Part shown: in pieces, positions 46,649-58,599 of the stretch
How the letters are laid out: each line of letters opens with the position of its first letter
Numbering within the stretch: the stretch's first letter is position 1
NCBI GenBank assembly: GCA_030704615.1
Contig: CM060734.1
Coordinates: 53,152,042 to 53,212,041 of the forward strand
From: Takakia lepidozioides
Lineage: Eukaryota > Streptophyta > Takakiopsida > Takakiales > Takakiaceae
Direction of reading: 5' to 3'
Length of the DNA stretch: 60,000 bases
Notes under the pieces: model-generated
What the model saw: only the letters and a program-made list of their open reading frames with translations
Told to the model about the DNA's origin: nothing
Databases searched by the model: none
Translations under genes and position numbers: made by a program

Positions 46649-47269
46649 ATCTTTCTTCTCCTTCAACAAGAAAAAGACAGCGGGGGATAAAGAGAATGTA
46701 ACAAGTAAACGAAGAGAAAAGGGTTTCAAGCCCTAAGTGGCGGTGTGGGAACCGATAAGCTCAGAGAAACCTATCAAAAACCTGAGCATCCCACCAACAG
46801 ATGTACCGTATGCACATCAAGATACGGGAAGACTCAAGGCGGCGGCGGAGCCAGGAAAGCGAGAAAGAAGATGGAGGCACGCAAACCCAAGAAGGGCAAA
46901 GACTAGCAGAACACTAGAAAGAAGAAAGAGAGACGCGAACCGGAAGAGACCAAGGCTATGAGAAAAATAAGGCTCTTAGGTACCCAGAAACCATATCCTT
47001 ACTCCCTAGGTCTGAAGAATGTTCAGATGCATTACAAACCAGAAGAGAAAGAAAAAAAATCCAAACGGGACGCAGAAGGAGGCGCGATCCATGAGAAAAC
47101 CTAATGTGCATCTAAACAATCCTAGCATCATCACATCCTACATACCTGTATCTCAAACACACAAACAAGAGGGTCGACAGGCGGTGGCAGACTGCAAGCG
47201 AAGACAGAGAAGGGACCGCGCACTCACAAGACTCGAGGGCTTTCGTGGCACACACTGCCCGCAAACGTT

Positions 47270-47518
47270 GCCCGCCCCACCGCGCGGTCCACTGCGCGGT
47301 TCTATATCCAACCGGGGGCTCACCCATGCGGTGTCTTTCTACCCGGGCGGTTGCCCGCCCCACCGCGAGGTCCACTTCGCGGTTCGATATCCAACCGGGG
47401 GCTCACCCATGCGGTGTCTTTCTGCCCGCGCGGTTGCCCACCTCACCGCGAGGTCCACTGCGCGGTTCTATATCGAACCGGGGGCTCACCCATGCGGTGT
47501 ATTCCTACCCGCGCGGTC
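47270..47518. repeat. 83 bp GC-rich minisatellite, three units
   Basis: Units start at 47270, 47353 and 47436 with gccc(g/a)cc(c/t)caccgcg and share gggggctcacccatgcggtgt. The spacing is exactly 83 bp. Because 83 is not a multiple of three, the three overlapping plus-strand ORFs here are the same repeat in rotated frames and not genes. The array lies about 0.6 kb upstream of the cyclin T start. Confidence 0.92.
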
Positions 47519-47564
47519 AACCGGATGGGGGAAGGTAAAGTTAGGTCTAGGCGCCTAGACTCTA

Positions 47565-49730
47565 GATGAACTCCTGTTTTTGTTTTCTTTTTCCAGTAAA
47601 CAGGGGGATTGAAGCCCTGGTTAATTTATTAAGAAAGATCTGGGGAAAAAATAACCCCAGGGAAATAAGCATGGAGGATGAAAAGGGAGTCACTGCCCCC
47701 TCACCATAAACACGAGAGGCTATCGGAAAGCTACCACCAAGGGTCAAGCTCTACTCACAACCATGGCATACTGGGAGACCAGCGAGCTACAGCCAGGCTG
47801 TTTCAAGGAAATAAATCTAAGGGGGGCTAACATGGCAGCCATACTAACGAAAGACACCAGAGACCAGGGGAGTCCTATAGTCCTCAAGACAAGAGCCCTG
47901 GAATCAACATATGTAGCCCCTAAAGGGCACCTGAAACATCTAAGAGGAGATTGCAAGATCCCAGCCAAGAGAGACCTGCATAAAACAAGCCAGGGAGACT
48001 CTACCATAAAGGAACTAGTGATCTGAACTGCCCAGACCAGAAACTCGCATGCAAATTAAACTGAGCCACTTCATCTGGAACCTGCCAGAAAACTGAAGCC
48101 ACAAAAATCCGCAGAGTCAAAGCTTATAAAGAGGAAGGCGTTCAGAGAGAAAAAAACAACATGTTGACCCCAACTGGAGCAGGTAGCAGGCCCCGAGATG
48201 GTCTCTCCACCTTCAATGCTTCTATCTAAGAGCCTCAAAATTCAGATGAGCTCGAACTTTAGAATCCCGATTTTTGCGATGCCTCCAATTAATGTCACGA
48301 TCATCAGGAAACCCGGGGAAGTCCCTGAAGCTAGGTGAATCTCCAGTCGAGAGGAGGTCTAGATGACCATTCAACTCTGTCTCCCTTGCGTTCGCACAGT
48401 ATTCCAAAATAAGCCCAATCTTCGTCAAATTTGGCGAGCAAGGCTGCCCCCCTTTCTTCGAAACACCTGCATACTATATCCAACAAAACCCCCCACATCT
48501 TACTACCTTCAACCAAAAGATAGTAGTAAATGTGTTGCAGGGTAGCCAAGGTATTGACTGTTTTTTATCAAAAACCAAGGAACACCTTGCTTTCCAGATA
48601 TGCCAAAGTGTAAGGGCCCGGAGGCAATTCCAGACAGTTCACCTTGAACCCAGAGGCTAGACAGAAGTTATCCAGAAGTTGGAACCCCAAGTCGATATTC
48701 ATTGATTGACGTTTTTAAGGTAAAGTACCGAGTCATCAACATACATAGACGTTTTAAGGTTATAGGGAGAAGATCCTGGAACTGGAATGAGGAGCCCTGT
48801 CAGTTCAGGATGAGCATCCATCAGGTACCCGAGGCAGTCAGCAGCTATAAGAAATAAAAAAGGTGAAATGGGGCAACCTTGCCTTACCGATCGTTGAAGG
48901 GGGAAGGCAGAAGAAAGCAAGCCATTGGTCAGCACTCTACTTGAACCAGAGAAAAGAAGAATCTTGATCCAATCTAAGAAATTACCCTTGATCCCGGCTT
49001 GGAGAATGGCATTAAGGAGGAAAACCCAATTAATTCTATCGAAGGCTTTTTCGAAGTCCAGCATAATCTAACCAGACTTTTGCTGGTTAGAGTTTGAAGC
49101 AAAATGAAGCGCCTCATTTGCTAAAAGGATGTTGTCTAAAATCAAACGGTTTTTCACAAAACCCCTCTGCGCAAGATGAATCATAGAAGGTAATAACTTC
49201 TGGAGTCTAATGGCTAAGGCCTTAGCTATTATCTTATAGGCCGTGTTTAATAGAGTAATAGGGCGGTAGTTAGCTATGTTTTCCCTATCACCTTTCTTGA
49301 ATATGAGAGCGATGACACCTATTGACATCTGAGAGGGCATTATTTTTTTCTTCAGGATATCGTTGGCTATAGACAGAAAATCATCAGAAAGAGCCGACCA
49401 AAGGGACTTATAGAACTCCACCGGAATTCCATCTATCCCCGGAGACTTAAATTCTTTAAGATTAGATGAAACATTTTGCAGTATCCGATTGTTGAGCTGA
49501 AAGCAACGGAGGAATCTTATTGCAGACCAAATCCCTAGCTAATAATGAGGCTGGAGAGTCTTCTTCCGAAGAGAAAAGAGAAGAGAAAAAAGACTGAGCT
49601 ATAGAAGACAACTTCTTAGGGTGAGTTTGTGGGACATCCAAACTATCCTTCAAACAACGGATATCCTGACCAGAGAGCCGTTGGCGAGCTTTAAGAAAGA
49701 AGTAACGGTTCATTTTTTTCCCCTTTTAGA
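47565..49730 (-). mobile_element. LINE (non-LTR retrotransposon), decayed reverse transcriptase
   Basis: Minus-strand frames encode reverse transcriptase blocks: MPSQMSIGVIALIFKKGD, NYRPITLLNTAYKIIAKALA and HLAQRGFVKNR (49421-49068). After an in-frame TAG come MLDFEKAFDRINWVFL, SVRQGCPISPFLFLIAADCL and the catalytic box MYVDD (49064-48699). Further left are C-terminal remnants, and T-rich sequence at 47575-47595 that would be the poly(A)-like tail on the minus strand. Upstream fragments reach 49713. Endonuclease and ORF1 are not recognised. Stops and frame changes make it inactive. Confidence 0.88.
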
Positions 49731-49839
49731 GACCAATTGACACCAGCTTTCATGCGCATAAAGCGGTCTTTGGATAAGTGAAGAGAAGCCAGCCTAGATT
49801 TTGCTTCCAAAAGAGAATTAAGAGTTGGAGGATGCTTCC

Positions 49840-50000
49840 GCGTGAGCGCACGCAGGCTTACGCCACGTCAGCCGACCTCGCCAGCGTGCTCGACGCCACG
49901 TCACGTCATGCCACGTCATTTTCATAGGCATGGGCCTATAACCGCGGACCGAACAGGCAAAAGGGGGCCTATAGCCGCGGATTGCGCATTCTGCAGATAG
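49840..50000. repeat. MITE-like or satellite fragment with ACGTCA and CCTATA-CCGCGG motifs
   Basis: The interval holds repeated ccacgtcacgtca-type words and a pair of direct repeats gggcctata(a/g)ccgcgga, about 36 bp apart (near 49930 and 49966). No coding potential is seen. From 50100 to 50290 related phrases such as atgtcatcagtctac and gtggatgaat recur. Confidence 0.4.
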
Positions 50001-50830
50001 GGAACCATGTGTGGGCGACGAGGCGAGGTGCAAAAGAGAGCTGAATATTGGTGAATGTTGCTAAATGATAGTGTTTGCAGAGACTTAAATGGTTGTGGAT
50101 AAATTAATGTCCATGTCATCAGTCTACCATGGTCATCAGATGATTTAATGTCATGCTAATGTGGTATTCTATGTTGATGTCATCAGTCTACAATGGTTGT
50201 GGATGAATTAATGAGGATGAAGCAGAGCCAATGTGGATGGGACGCTGCGAGTATGGATGAATGGGATGAGAGAGTGGATGAATGTTGAGCGAGGATGTCA
50301 TTTTACCATTTATGAAAACCAAGCACAACGATCAATGTCGTTTGCACAAACATCGGAAATTGTGCCTAAAATCCCTCATAAAGCACATGATTAGATTTAA
50401 TGAATATCTGTCATTTGGAGAAAGGTAGACAGATGACAGCAACGTAGAATAAGACAACACAACAGATGTGAGACTGATCTTTCATTCAGCGACTTTGTCC
50501 CACTGCTTACTGCAACATTCTAATGTGCAGCACGCTCCTCTTTAGCTTTCTTTTTTAGTGTCTACACATTGTGAGCCATTTCAGCACTATACTTCCTACA
50601 ACGCACCACCTGACCACGCTAAACATGGTTTGGACTCTAATGCGTCCTGCTGCCCCTGCCAGTGAGGTAGAAATGTGTTCATCTGTCTTACGAGAGCATT
50701 GCAACTTTCATGGTTTTTCATCCGAACCATTACACAACAACATAAAAAATGAATTTGGCTCTCGTTTGTACACGAGGAGGAGTTCCGGGTCTTTCCACAT
50801 TGTGTAACAGAAATTGACGAAATGACTGCC

Positions 50831-51095
50831 TTGTCTTCTTGTTTGACCCATAACCAATGTTAGGCATCAGGATGTTGCCCTTGAACTTGCCCTGAAACCG
50901 AAAGTCCATACATCATCCACTAGGTGCATTGTCTTCTTGTTTGAACCATAACCAATGTTATGCATCAGGATGAACTTGCACTGAACCCGAAAGTCCACAA
51001 ATCATCCCCTAGGTGCATTGTCTTCTTGTTTGACCCATAACCAATGTTAGGCATCAGGAGGCTGCCCTTGAACTTGCGCTGAACCCGAAAGCAGG
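50831..51095. repeat. Three tandem copies of an ~89-98 bp unit
   Basis: Units begin ttgtcttcttgtttga at 50831, 50929 and 51018 and share cataaccaatgtta, gcatcagga and gaaagtcca. The middle unit lacks about nine bases. Confidence 0.9.
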
Positions 51096-51297
51096 GTTGC
51101 ACACGTCAGTGACGTCACGTCGGACCTGATGTTGACGCGACCAACGTCACGTCAGTTTTGCCGAAAAATCAGTAAAACATGAGTTAGGTGAAAAATATGT
51201 CATGTAGGTGGACACGTTGTATTCCAAGCGATACCTTGGCAAGTGAATGAATTGTTTTATAAATTACTCCATCCGCCAATAGTTGAGGTCATTTTTA

Positions 51298-51820
51298 AAT
51301 CATTATTGTTAAATTGGTGCGACCTCCAAATGGTGGTGGTCGCAGAATTTATCTTATTTTTTAATAGTTGCGACCACCAGCAGAGGGGTTGTCGCAGCAT
51401 TTTTTGTTTTTTTAAAATAGATGCGACCACCAGCAGGGGCGGTCGCATTTTTTTCTTTTCTTAAACAGTTGCGACCACCGCTACTGGTGGTCGCACAATT
51501 TTTATTTTATTTGTAATAGGTGCGACCACCATCAAGGGGGTGGTCGGAACATTTTTCTATTTTTTAATATCTGCGACCACCAGCATGGGGGTGGTCGCAG
51601 CATTTTTCTGTTTTTTTAATAGGTGCGACCACCAGCAGGGGGTGGTTGCAGCAATTTTTTTTTTTAAAAAAAAATAATCTCTGTGACCACGAGCATGGGG
51701 GTGGTCGCAACATTTTTCTTTTTTTTAATAGGTGCGACCACCAGCATGAGGGTGGTCGCAGCAGTTTTTTTTTAAAAATAACATGCGACTTCCTCGTGCG
51801 ACCTGGAGCGGTCGCAGCAT
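51298..51820. repeat. Palindromic ~50-57 bp minisatellite (GCGACCACC...GGTGGTCGC)
   Basis: About nine units and a degenerate last one each carry GCGACCACC, a loop such as AGCATGG, and GGTGGTCGC, followed by a T-rich spacer. Each unit could form a hairpin. The array ends about 45 bases before a TATA box and about 0.4 kb before a hAT-like BED finger, as subterminal repeats of a hAT element would. It is not CRISPR: the repeats are palindromes with poor spacers in a plant genome. Confidence 0.9.
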
Positions 51821-51862
51821 TGGATCTGATTCGTCGAGCGTGTGAGGCTTGGAGGCTGGAAG

Positions 51863-51870
51863 ATATATAA
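51863..51870 (+). promoter_or_regulatory. TATA box upstream of the hAT-like relic
   Basis: ATATATAA lies between the palindromic array and the BED-finger frame, in the right orientation and position for a transposase promoter. Confidence 0.45.
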
Positions 51871-52158
51871 GGTGGTCCCAATGCCCCTCACTTCTTTTGT
51901 GGCAAACACTTTTGTGGCGAGTGAATGTTCTCTATTCCTTGAGCAAGAGTATAAGCCCAAAAGGAGGGTGCGGACCGTTTGCTGTTGTGGCTTCCACTAG
52001 AGCCACTGCAGCAAATTGTCAAAAAGCACAATATTACATGGTGCATTGATCCACTTGGATTGATGCCGTAATGTTGGGCCATCGCATTCTGTTCTAACTT
52101 ATATTGCTCTTGACAAATCTACCAAGTACACTAGTGTTCTTCGTTCAACCTTAAGTCT

Positions 52159-52692
52159 GTGGTTAGGGTTTTGGGTGTGAAATTGAGGGAGGAGTGGATC
52201 ATTTGGTTCACCATAGACCCGCACAAAAAGGACGGTGTTCAATGCAATCTTTGTGCATTGAAGCTGGCGGGTCGCAAAGATCGCATGTTATATCACTTTG
52301 GCTACCGAGATGGGAAGAATGCAGAGGTTAGTTTGTGCCCAAAAGCCTTCATGCGAGTGAAAGCCCATTTTGCCCAATGTGGAGGCAATATCCCACCGTC
52401 TCTTGATGTGGCCGCGGCTTCTGAGCCAAACACTCCAGGTTCGCATCAAATTGTCTCTCAGAGTTGTACCCAGGGGGATTCTTGCGAGGCGTCTGTTGTT
52501 CGTGGAGAAGCCGGTGGGTCAGGAGCAACACCCGATTGTATGCCAGCACTTGTACGGACCAGACCATTGAGGCAACAATCAATGCAAGAAGGCTTAAATT
52601 TGTCGCACATGAGGACTCTGGATAAGAAGTGGGCCCAATTTTTCTACGAGGCCAATATTTCGTTCAATGTTAGTCGAGAGATAAGAATTTAG
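52159..52692 (+). pseudogene. hAT-like transposase N-terminus with BED-type zinc finger, truncated
   Basis: The frame encodes DGVQCNLCALKLAGRKDRMLYH and a following Cys, a BED-like zinc finger. A linker follows, and then LDKKWAQFFYEANISFNV, the usual start of a hAT transposase body. The first codon is GTG and the frame opens within it, so the true start or an upstream exon is unclear. The frame ends at 52692, where unrelated sequence begins. The catalytic RNase-H domain is missing. Confidence 0.75.
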
Positions 52693-52924
52693 AATCGCGA
52701 GAAACCAGAGCACTACGGAAGCTAAGCCCAAAGCCCGATACTTCGAGGGAGAGAAAGATAATCGAGAGAAGACGAGGGTGAGTGGAGACTAGACACAACT
52801 TCCGAAAAACGCTAAGTCCCCAGGGCTAACACACACTGCAAAGTGCGGAGCCGTCACATCGCCTCCCCTCGATATCTCCTCGGCATAAGTACCTCATGCC
52901 TGTTATAAATGACTAAATTATTTT

Positions 52925-53290
52925 TTAAGGATTCTTTTTCTTTTTTTCTTTTTTATTGGAACAGCCTGGAATTGTATTTTTTATTTTACTTTAAATTAAA
53001 AAGGGAGGACGGTAGCCTTTAGAGCTTTATTAAAATTATTGAAGGGAAAATTCCTTACATGCCCGAAGGCATGATCACATAGGGGCTGTGTAGGAGATAC
53101 CAGAAGAGCAGAAACCATGAGACCAAGGTCTCGCTGAAATACGCTACAGCGAAAGGTAGTCATAAAAGGAATAATTTGAAAGCCTTCAGAAGGGCGGGCG
53201 TGAGAGGAACGCTAGAGCAGAAGGGCAAAGTTAGAGCCCATAGCATAACAACAACTTTTGAACCAATGGAATGAACATGAACCTATATGG
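52925..53290 (-). mobile_element. Second LINE 3'-end fragment
   Basis: T-rich sequence followed by ctttagagctttattaaaattattgaaggg resembles the end of the LINE at 47.58 kb (gccctggttaatttattaagaa) in layout and wording. It is a 5'-truncated minus-strand copy inserted next to the hAT relic. Confidence 0.45.
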
Positions 53291-53569
53291 GAAAATGAAG
53301 TCTAGATTTGGCAACTGTTCTAATGTGCTTTCAATTTATTTATGACTTGAAAAGCTTATAGTAAGAGTCTTGAATCCGGCAGGATTGTAGGGTTGCAATT
53401 GTTGGAATCAAGCAGCATCAAGCCTGTTTTGATCAGAAATTTGTCTTGAGGCCCTGAGGAGGTTTGAGATATATTTTGGGAGTCTGGTTGGAAAACTCTA
53501 TACTAAGGTTTTTGAAAGGATGGCAAGATTGATCCGATGCAATTGTTGGAGTCAAGAACTTCCGTCAGA

Positions 53570-54640
53570 TCACTCCTTTTGAAAGAGGAGCAAGGGAGCA
53601 AATTGTCAACAACTTTTATGACACTTTTGAGGATGTGAGGACACTATGTAAGGCAGGAGAGCTGAAAGAGGCGCTGAACATTCTGAATAAACAAGACGTT
53701 TGGCCAGACTCGAATACTTATGTTTGTGTCTTGTGGGAGTGTATCCAAACTAGAGACAACAGGTGCACACCCACATTATTCAAAGTAAATACACGCCCAA
53801 CTTATTTGTACTCAACACCCTTGTCAACATGTATGTGACGTGTGGAAGCGTGGTGGATGCATGCCATCTGTTTGACACGATCCCTAAACGTGATGTGTTT
53901 ACATGGACTACGATGATGGCAGGATATGTGAAATATGGATGTGTTAGGGAGGTCTTTGAGGTCTATCAGCAAATGATGCAGGAAGGGATGACACCCAACA
54001 AAGTTATGTTCATTTCCATTGTCAAGGCGTGTGCCAGTTTAGGAGACCTGGATAAGGGCAAGGAGATCCAGACTCCATGCTAACATCGTCACGACTGGAA
54101 TCGTGTCAGATGTCATTCTTGGCACTGCCCATGCTGCCATGTATGTTAAATGTGGGAGCATAAGAAATGCACGTAGTGTGTTTGACACTATGGATGAACG
54201 AGATGTGGTCTCATGGAATGTGATAATATCAGGATATGCTCAGCATGGATGGGGTAAGGAGGCTCTCCAATTGTATGAGCAAATGATACGGGAAGCAGTG
54301 ATGCCCAACAAGGTCACATTCATTTCGGTTGTCAATGCGTGTGCCAGCCTACGAGACCTGGAAAAGGGCAAAGAGGTCCATGCTGACTCATGAAAGCTGG
54401 AATTGAGTCTTTCATAACTCTAGAAACTACCCTTGTTAACATGTATGCCAAATGTGGGCACATGAAAGGGGCACCGTCAAGTGTTTGATGATATGGCTGA
54501 ACGAAGCGTAGTCTTGTGTTTGGGGATGTGGAAAGTGCTGCAGAACACTGGTTTCAGAGAGCAAAGAGTGAGGGCACACCCCCTAATGTTGTCATTTACA
54601 ACAACATTATCAATGCCCACTGGTATGCCATTTCATGTAA
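53570..54640 (+). pseudogene. PPR pseudogene with a foreign P-class-like tail
   Basis: The 5' part matches the N-terminus of the 36.6 kb gene (VRTLCKAGELKEALNILN and TYVCVLWECIQ). It continues in a second frame with HTHIIQSKYTPNLFVLNTL and in a third with MYVKCGSIRNARSVFDTM. Frameshifts fall at about 53765, 54085 and 54400. After MAERSVV the sequence leaves the PLS family. In one frame it reads AAEHWFQRAKSEGTPPNVV then IYNNIINAH, a P-class type PPR motif. No DYW domain remains. Confidence 0.82.
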
Positions 54641-55016
54641 TCCTAATGTTTTGTTCTTTTGTATGCAGGAGCAAGTGTGCATCTTCATGTCTTAGATTCT
54701 ATCTTTTCTTTCTCTTGGGTTGGTTAGCGTTGTGCTTCAGCTGGCAATGACATCCCATGGTTGTTATGTCAATGCACACCATGGCGTTCCCGTCCAAGAA
54801 TACATTGGGTATTGTTTAGATGACGTACGATTCAGGTTTAACGTGAGTAGATGTGCTTGGTACAGATTATGCTCAATGACCATGTCTGGCTAGTTTTATA
54901 ACTGTAATTATGCGCAAAGGCCCTCATTAGTACATATTTCTTGAAAGCATCTAGGTGTATAATACAAGTTGCATTTGAGGTTGAAGGTTTGATTTAGAGT
55001 TTTTAAGTCATGCAGA

Positions 55017-55735
55017 ATGGCAGGGTTGAATGAGGCGGAGATGTTTCTGAGACAAGAGACTGGCGGCAGGGGTAGTTCCCTCTCTGGCACTTGTCAGTAT
55101 GTTAGGATTCTATGTAAGGCAAGACGACTGAAAGATGTGTTGCACATTTTAAGCCAACAAGCATTCGAGCATACTGGAATACATATGTCGTTCTCTTGCA
55201 GGAATGTATGAACATGAAAAACCTAGCACAAGGGAAGTAGGTGCATTTCTACATTATCCAAAGTGGATGCAAGCCAATAGTATATCTGCTCAATACCCTG
55301 TCAACATGTGTGTCAACTGCGGTAGCTTGGTGGATGCACGTCAAGTGTTTGACAACGAGATTTGCTTACATGGATTGGATGATGGCAGGCTATGCCAAGC
55401 ATGAGCATGCTCAGGATGCCTTCAAAATCTATGAGCAAATGCAATGAGAAAGGGTGACCCTTGACAAGATCACCTTCATCTGCGGTCTCAAAGCATGTGC
55501 CAGCCTAGGAGACCTGGAATAAAGTCATATTTAAACCTGGAGAATAGCCTTGTGGACATGTATGCCAAATGCAGAGTCATGAAGGATGTGCAACAAGTGT
55601 TTGATAATATGGCTATAAGCGAGATATGGTTTCATGGAGTGCCGTGATTGCAGGATATGCTCAGCATGGGTGTGATAGGGAAGCTTTGAAGATCTATGAG
55701 CAAATGCAACAGGAAAGGATGATGCCAAACAGGGG
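55017..55735 (+). pseudogene. PPR pseudogene, interrupted at 55.74 kb
   Basis: The ATG at 55017 starts MAGLNEAEMF, followed by the family's N-terminal GGRGSSLSG, which also appears in the 36.6 kb gene as GGRGGSSL. Later pieces in shifting frames include AYMDWMMAGYAKHEHAQDAFK and MYAKC. The relic stops abruptly after codons for QERMMPNR near 55733, where unrelated sequence with an inverted-repeat end begins. Confidence 0.82.
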
Positions 55736-55989
55736 GTGTGTACTTTGCATGAGCGGTGAGCATGAGCATGAGCACATATAAGCATGAGTAGAGAATTTTT
55801 TAGGGAATATTCCTGAAATTTAGCCCTTCCTGACCTAATTTTGACTGTTTTTCATGTCAAAAAGTGCGAGGTGCTGCATCATAATGTGGCCTAGAAGTTT
55901 GCCCTCGGTTCGGAAAAAGCAGGTTCGGCAACTGCCGAACCTGCATAGTCGGCAACGATTACAGGCGTAAGAGGAGAATAAGGCCGCGG

Positions 55990-56397
55990 GAATAGGGCCG
56001 CGGGAATTGTGTTGCCAGGCAGGAATATGAGGCTTTGTTGCTTATGCAGTCGCAAAATGAGAACACTCCAGCTGAAGAGGAATGCAGCACTGATTTAGAG
56101 GAGTCAGACGTTGATGAAAACATGGGGATGGAGGATGAGGAAGGAGGTGAAGAGGAGGATTTGCACTGGATTGATGTTTCCATTGACATCGTTGAAGAGT
56201 CGGCTCCGGAGTCTGTTGTGCCGGCGGAAACAAGGGCATTAGAACCATGCACAATTTGCCTGGAGATACCAGTAGCTGGAGAGTCCGTATGCATACTGAG
56301 TGAGTGCTCCATTCATTCCACACTCCATACTTTGACACATGGGTGCAGCTCAATGGGTCATGCCATCTCTACCGGCGTCGGATCTGAGACCATATAG
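55990..56397 (+). pseudogene. Broken RING-H2 finger gene fragment
   Basis: An acidic stretch rich in Glu and Asp precedes EPCTICLEIPVAGESVCILSEC, the first half of a RING finger. The second half appears one frame off as DTWVQLNGSCHLYRRRI. There the family has Cys at positions now read as His and Tyr and as Tyr, so zinc binding is lost. RING-H2 proteins are ubiquitin ligases. This copy has no good ATG, a frameshift and missing metal ligands, and is likely a captured, decayed fragment. Confidence 0.65.
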
Positions 56398-56639
56398 ATA
56401 GGCCAGACAGAGAAGCTCAGTGTCCAGGATGGCGTAGATCAGTGGCATATGGAGGCAATGTATTTGACTTTTAAAAAAAAAAAAACATACCTAGTTCTAT
56501 TACGAGTTGTGGACTAGCGGACTGATTAAGGATACTACCAGAAATGTAAGTTTGTCGCTGCAATTCTAGACTCAGAACCAACTAGATAGCTGATAGTGGA
56601 CACAATATTAATCTTACACTTATTGAAATAAGCAAATTA

Positions 56640-56927
56640 TAAGTCGGTGCCTACCAATGTTGGTGTGGTATGGGTATCAAATTTATCTCCGATTATGAAC
56701 ACAAAAAATGAATTTGGGTTAAAGTTTATCAGAAGCAAAAAAACAAAATATTAAACTAAATAAATTAGAAGTATGTGCCGACTTATCCTCAACTAAGAAT
56801 ATACAAATCAGTTTGGGTTAAGAAAAACCTATAAGTCGGCGCCGACTTATCTTCGATAAGGAACAGAAAAAATCAGTGTGGGTTTAAAGTCGGCACCGAC
56901 TTTAACGAAGGGAGAAAAACACAAAAA

Positions 56928-57022
<95 letters not shown>

Positions 57023-58500
57023 TCGGCACCGACTTATCTTCGACTATGAACATAAAAAACCAGTGTGTGTTTAAAGTCGGCACTGACTTTAACGATGGGA
57101 GAAAAAAAAAAAAAAAAAAAAAAAAACTATAAGTCGGCGCCGACTTATTTTCGACTATGAACACAAAAAATCAGTGTGGGTTTAAAGTCGGCACCGACTT
57201 TAACGATGGGAGAAAGACACAAAAATAAAAATAAAAATAAAAATAAGTCGGCACTGACTTATCTTGGACTACGAACATTAAAAATCAGTGTTGTTTAAAG
57301 TCGGCACCGACTTTAACGATGGGAGGGAAATAATAATAATAATAATAAAAAATAAAAATAAAAATAAAATAAAATCGGCGCCGACTTATCTTCGACTATG
57401 AACACAAAAAATCAGTGTGGGTTTAAAGTCGGCACCGACTTTAACGATGGGAGCAAAAAAACCGAAAAAAAAAGACAAGCAAACTATAAATCGACGTCGA
57501 CTCATTCAAGTTTGAACACAAAAAATCAGTTTTTTCTTTTTTTTAAAGAAAAACCTATAAGTCGGCGCCAAGTAAATCAAGATTCTAGAGCAAATACTAT
57601 ATTTCATCCAAATAATGTTGTTTTTATCTTTACTCATGAATATTTTTGCTCAGTATAAAGTTCCCATCGTTACAGTCGGTGTCGACTTTAAACCCAAGCT
57701 GGTTTTTTGTGTTCATAATCGAAGATAAGTTGGCGCCGACTAATAGTTTTTTACTTTTTACTTTTTTCTTTGCTCATTTGGTTAAAAGTCGGTGCCGATT
57801 TTAGACCCAAGCTGATTTTTCCAGTTCATAATCGAGGATAAGTCGGCGCCAACTAATAGTTTTTATTAATTTATTAATTTATTAATTCTTTTTTTGGCTC
57901 TTTTGGTTAAAGTCGGTGCCAACTTTAAACCTAAGCTGATTTTTGGGGTTCATAATCCAGGATAAGTTGGCGCTGACTAATAGTTTTTTTTTTTTTTAAT
58001 TCTTCCTTTGGTTACAGTCGGTGCCGACTTTAAACCCAAGCTAATTTTTTGTGTTCATAATCGCGGATAAGTCGGTGCCGTTTTTATTTATTTATTTATT
58101 TAATTTCTTCTTTTGGTTATAGTCGGTGCCGACTTTAAACCCAAGCTGATTTTTTGTGTTCATAATCGCGGATAAGTCGGCGCCGTTTTTTTTTTAATTT
58201 TTTTTTTCTCCCTCCCTTCGTTAAAGTCGGTGCCAACCTTAAACCCAAACTGATTTTTTGTGTTCATAGTCGAAGATAAGTCGGCGCCGACTAATTGTTT
58301 TTTTTGGTTTTTTTTCCCTCCCATCGTTAAAGTCGGTGCCGACTTTAAATCCAAACTGTTATTTTGTGTTCATAGTTGAAGATAAGTCGGCGCCGACTAA
58401 TAGTTTTTTTTTTTTTCCATTATCTGATGAACTTAAACCCAAACTGATTTTTTGTGTTTATAGTCGAAGATAAGTTGACGCCGACTAATAGATTCATTTT
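56640..58500. repeat. Fold-back array of GTCGGCGCCGAC palindromes
   Basis: Left of about 57590, units of about 110 bp read aagtcgg(c)gccgacttatcttcgactatgaaca, then tcagtgtgggttt, then aaagtcggcaccgactttaacgatggga. Right of about 57660 the same units run in the opposite direction (tcccatcgttaaagtcgg, then tttgtgttcat, then gataagtcggcgccgac). The two arms of about 0.9 kb form a large inverted repeat around a loop of about 80-100 bp. Small ORFs in it are repeat translations. Confidence 0.92.
56929..57018. repeat. (AT)n microsatellite, about 90 bp
   Basis: Uninterrupted TA dinucleotides inside one unit of the left fold-back arm. The corresponding place in other units is an A-rich run. Confidence 0.97.
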
Positions 58501-58599
58501 TATTATTACTATTGTCTTAAAACTATTTACCTCTTTGATGAACATGTATGAGTTCACAGAACCAATACGTTTGCATGAAATAATTTCTTTTCTCTTGGG

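Noticed and set aside
47019-47569. Overlapping plus-strand ORFs of 72-179 codons with repeated peptides
   Set aside because: The peptide repeat comes from the 83 bp minisatellite read in rotating frames.
51298-51820. Regular repeats resembling a CRISPR array
   Set aside because: The repeats are palindromic with T-rich low-complexity spacers, no cas genes are present, and the genome is a plant.
56847-57164. ORFs rich in alternating Ile and Tyr
   Set aside because: They are translations of the (AT)n microsatellite and the fold-back units.
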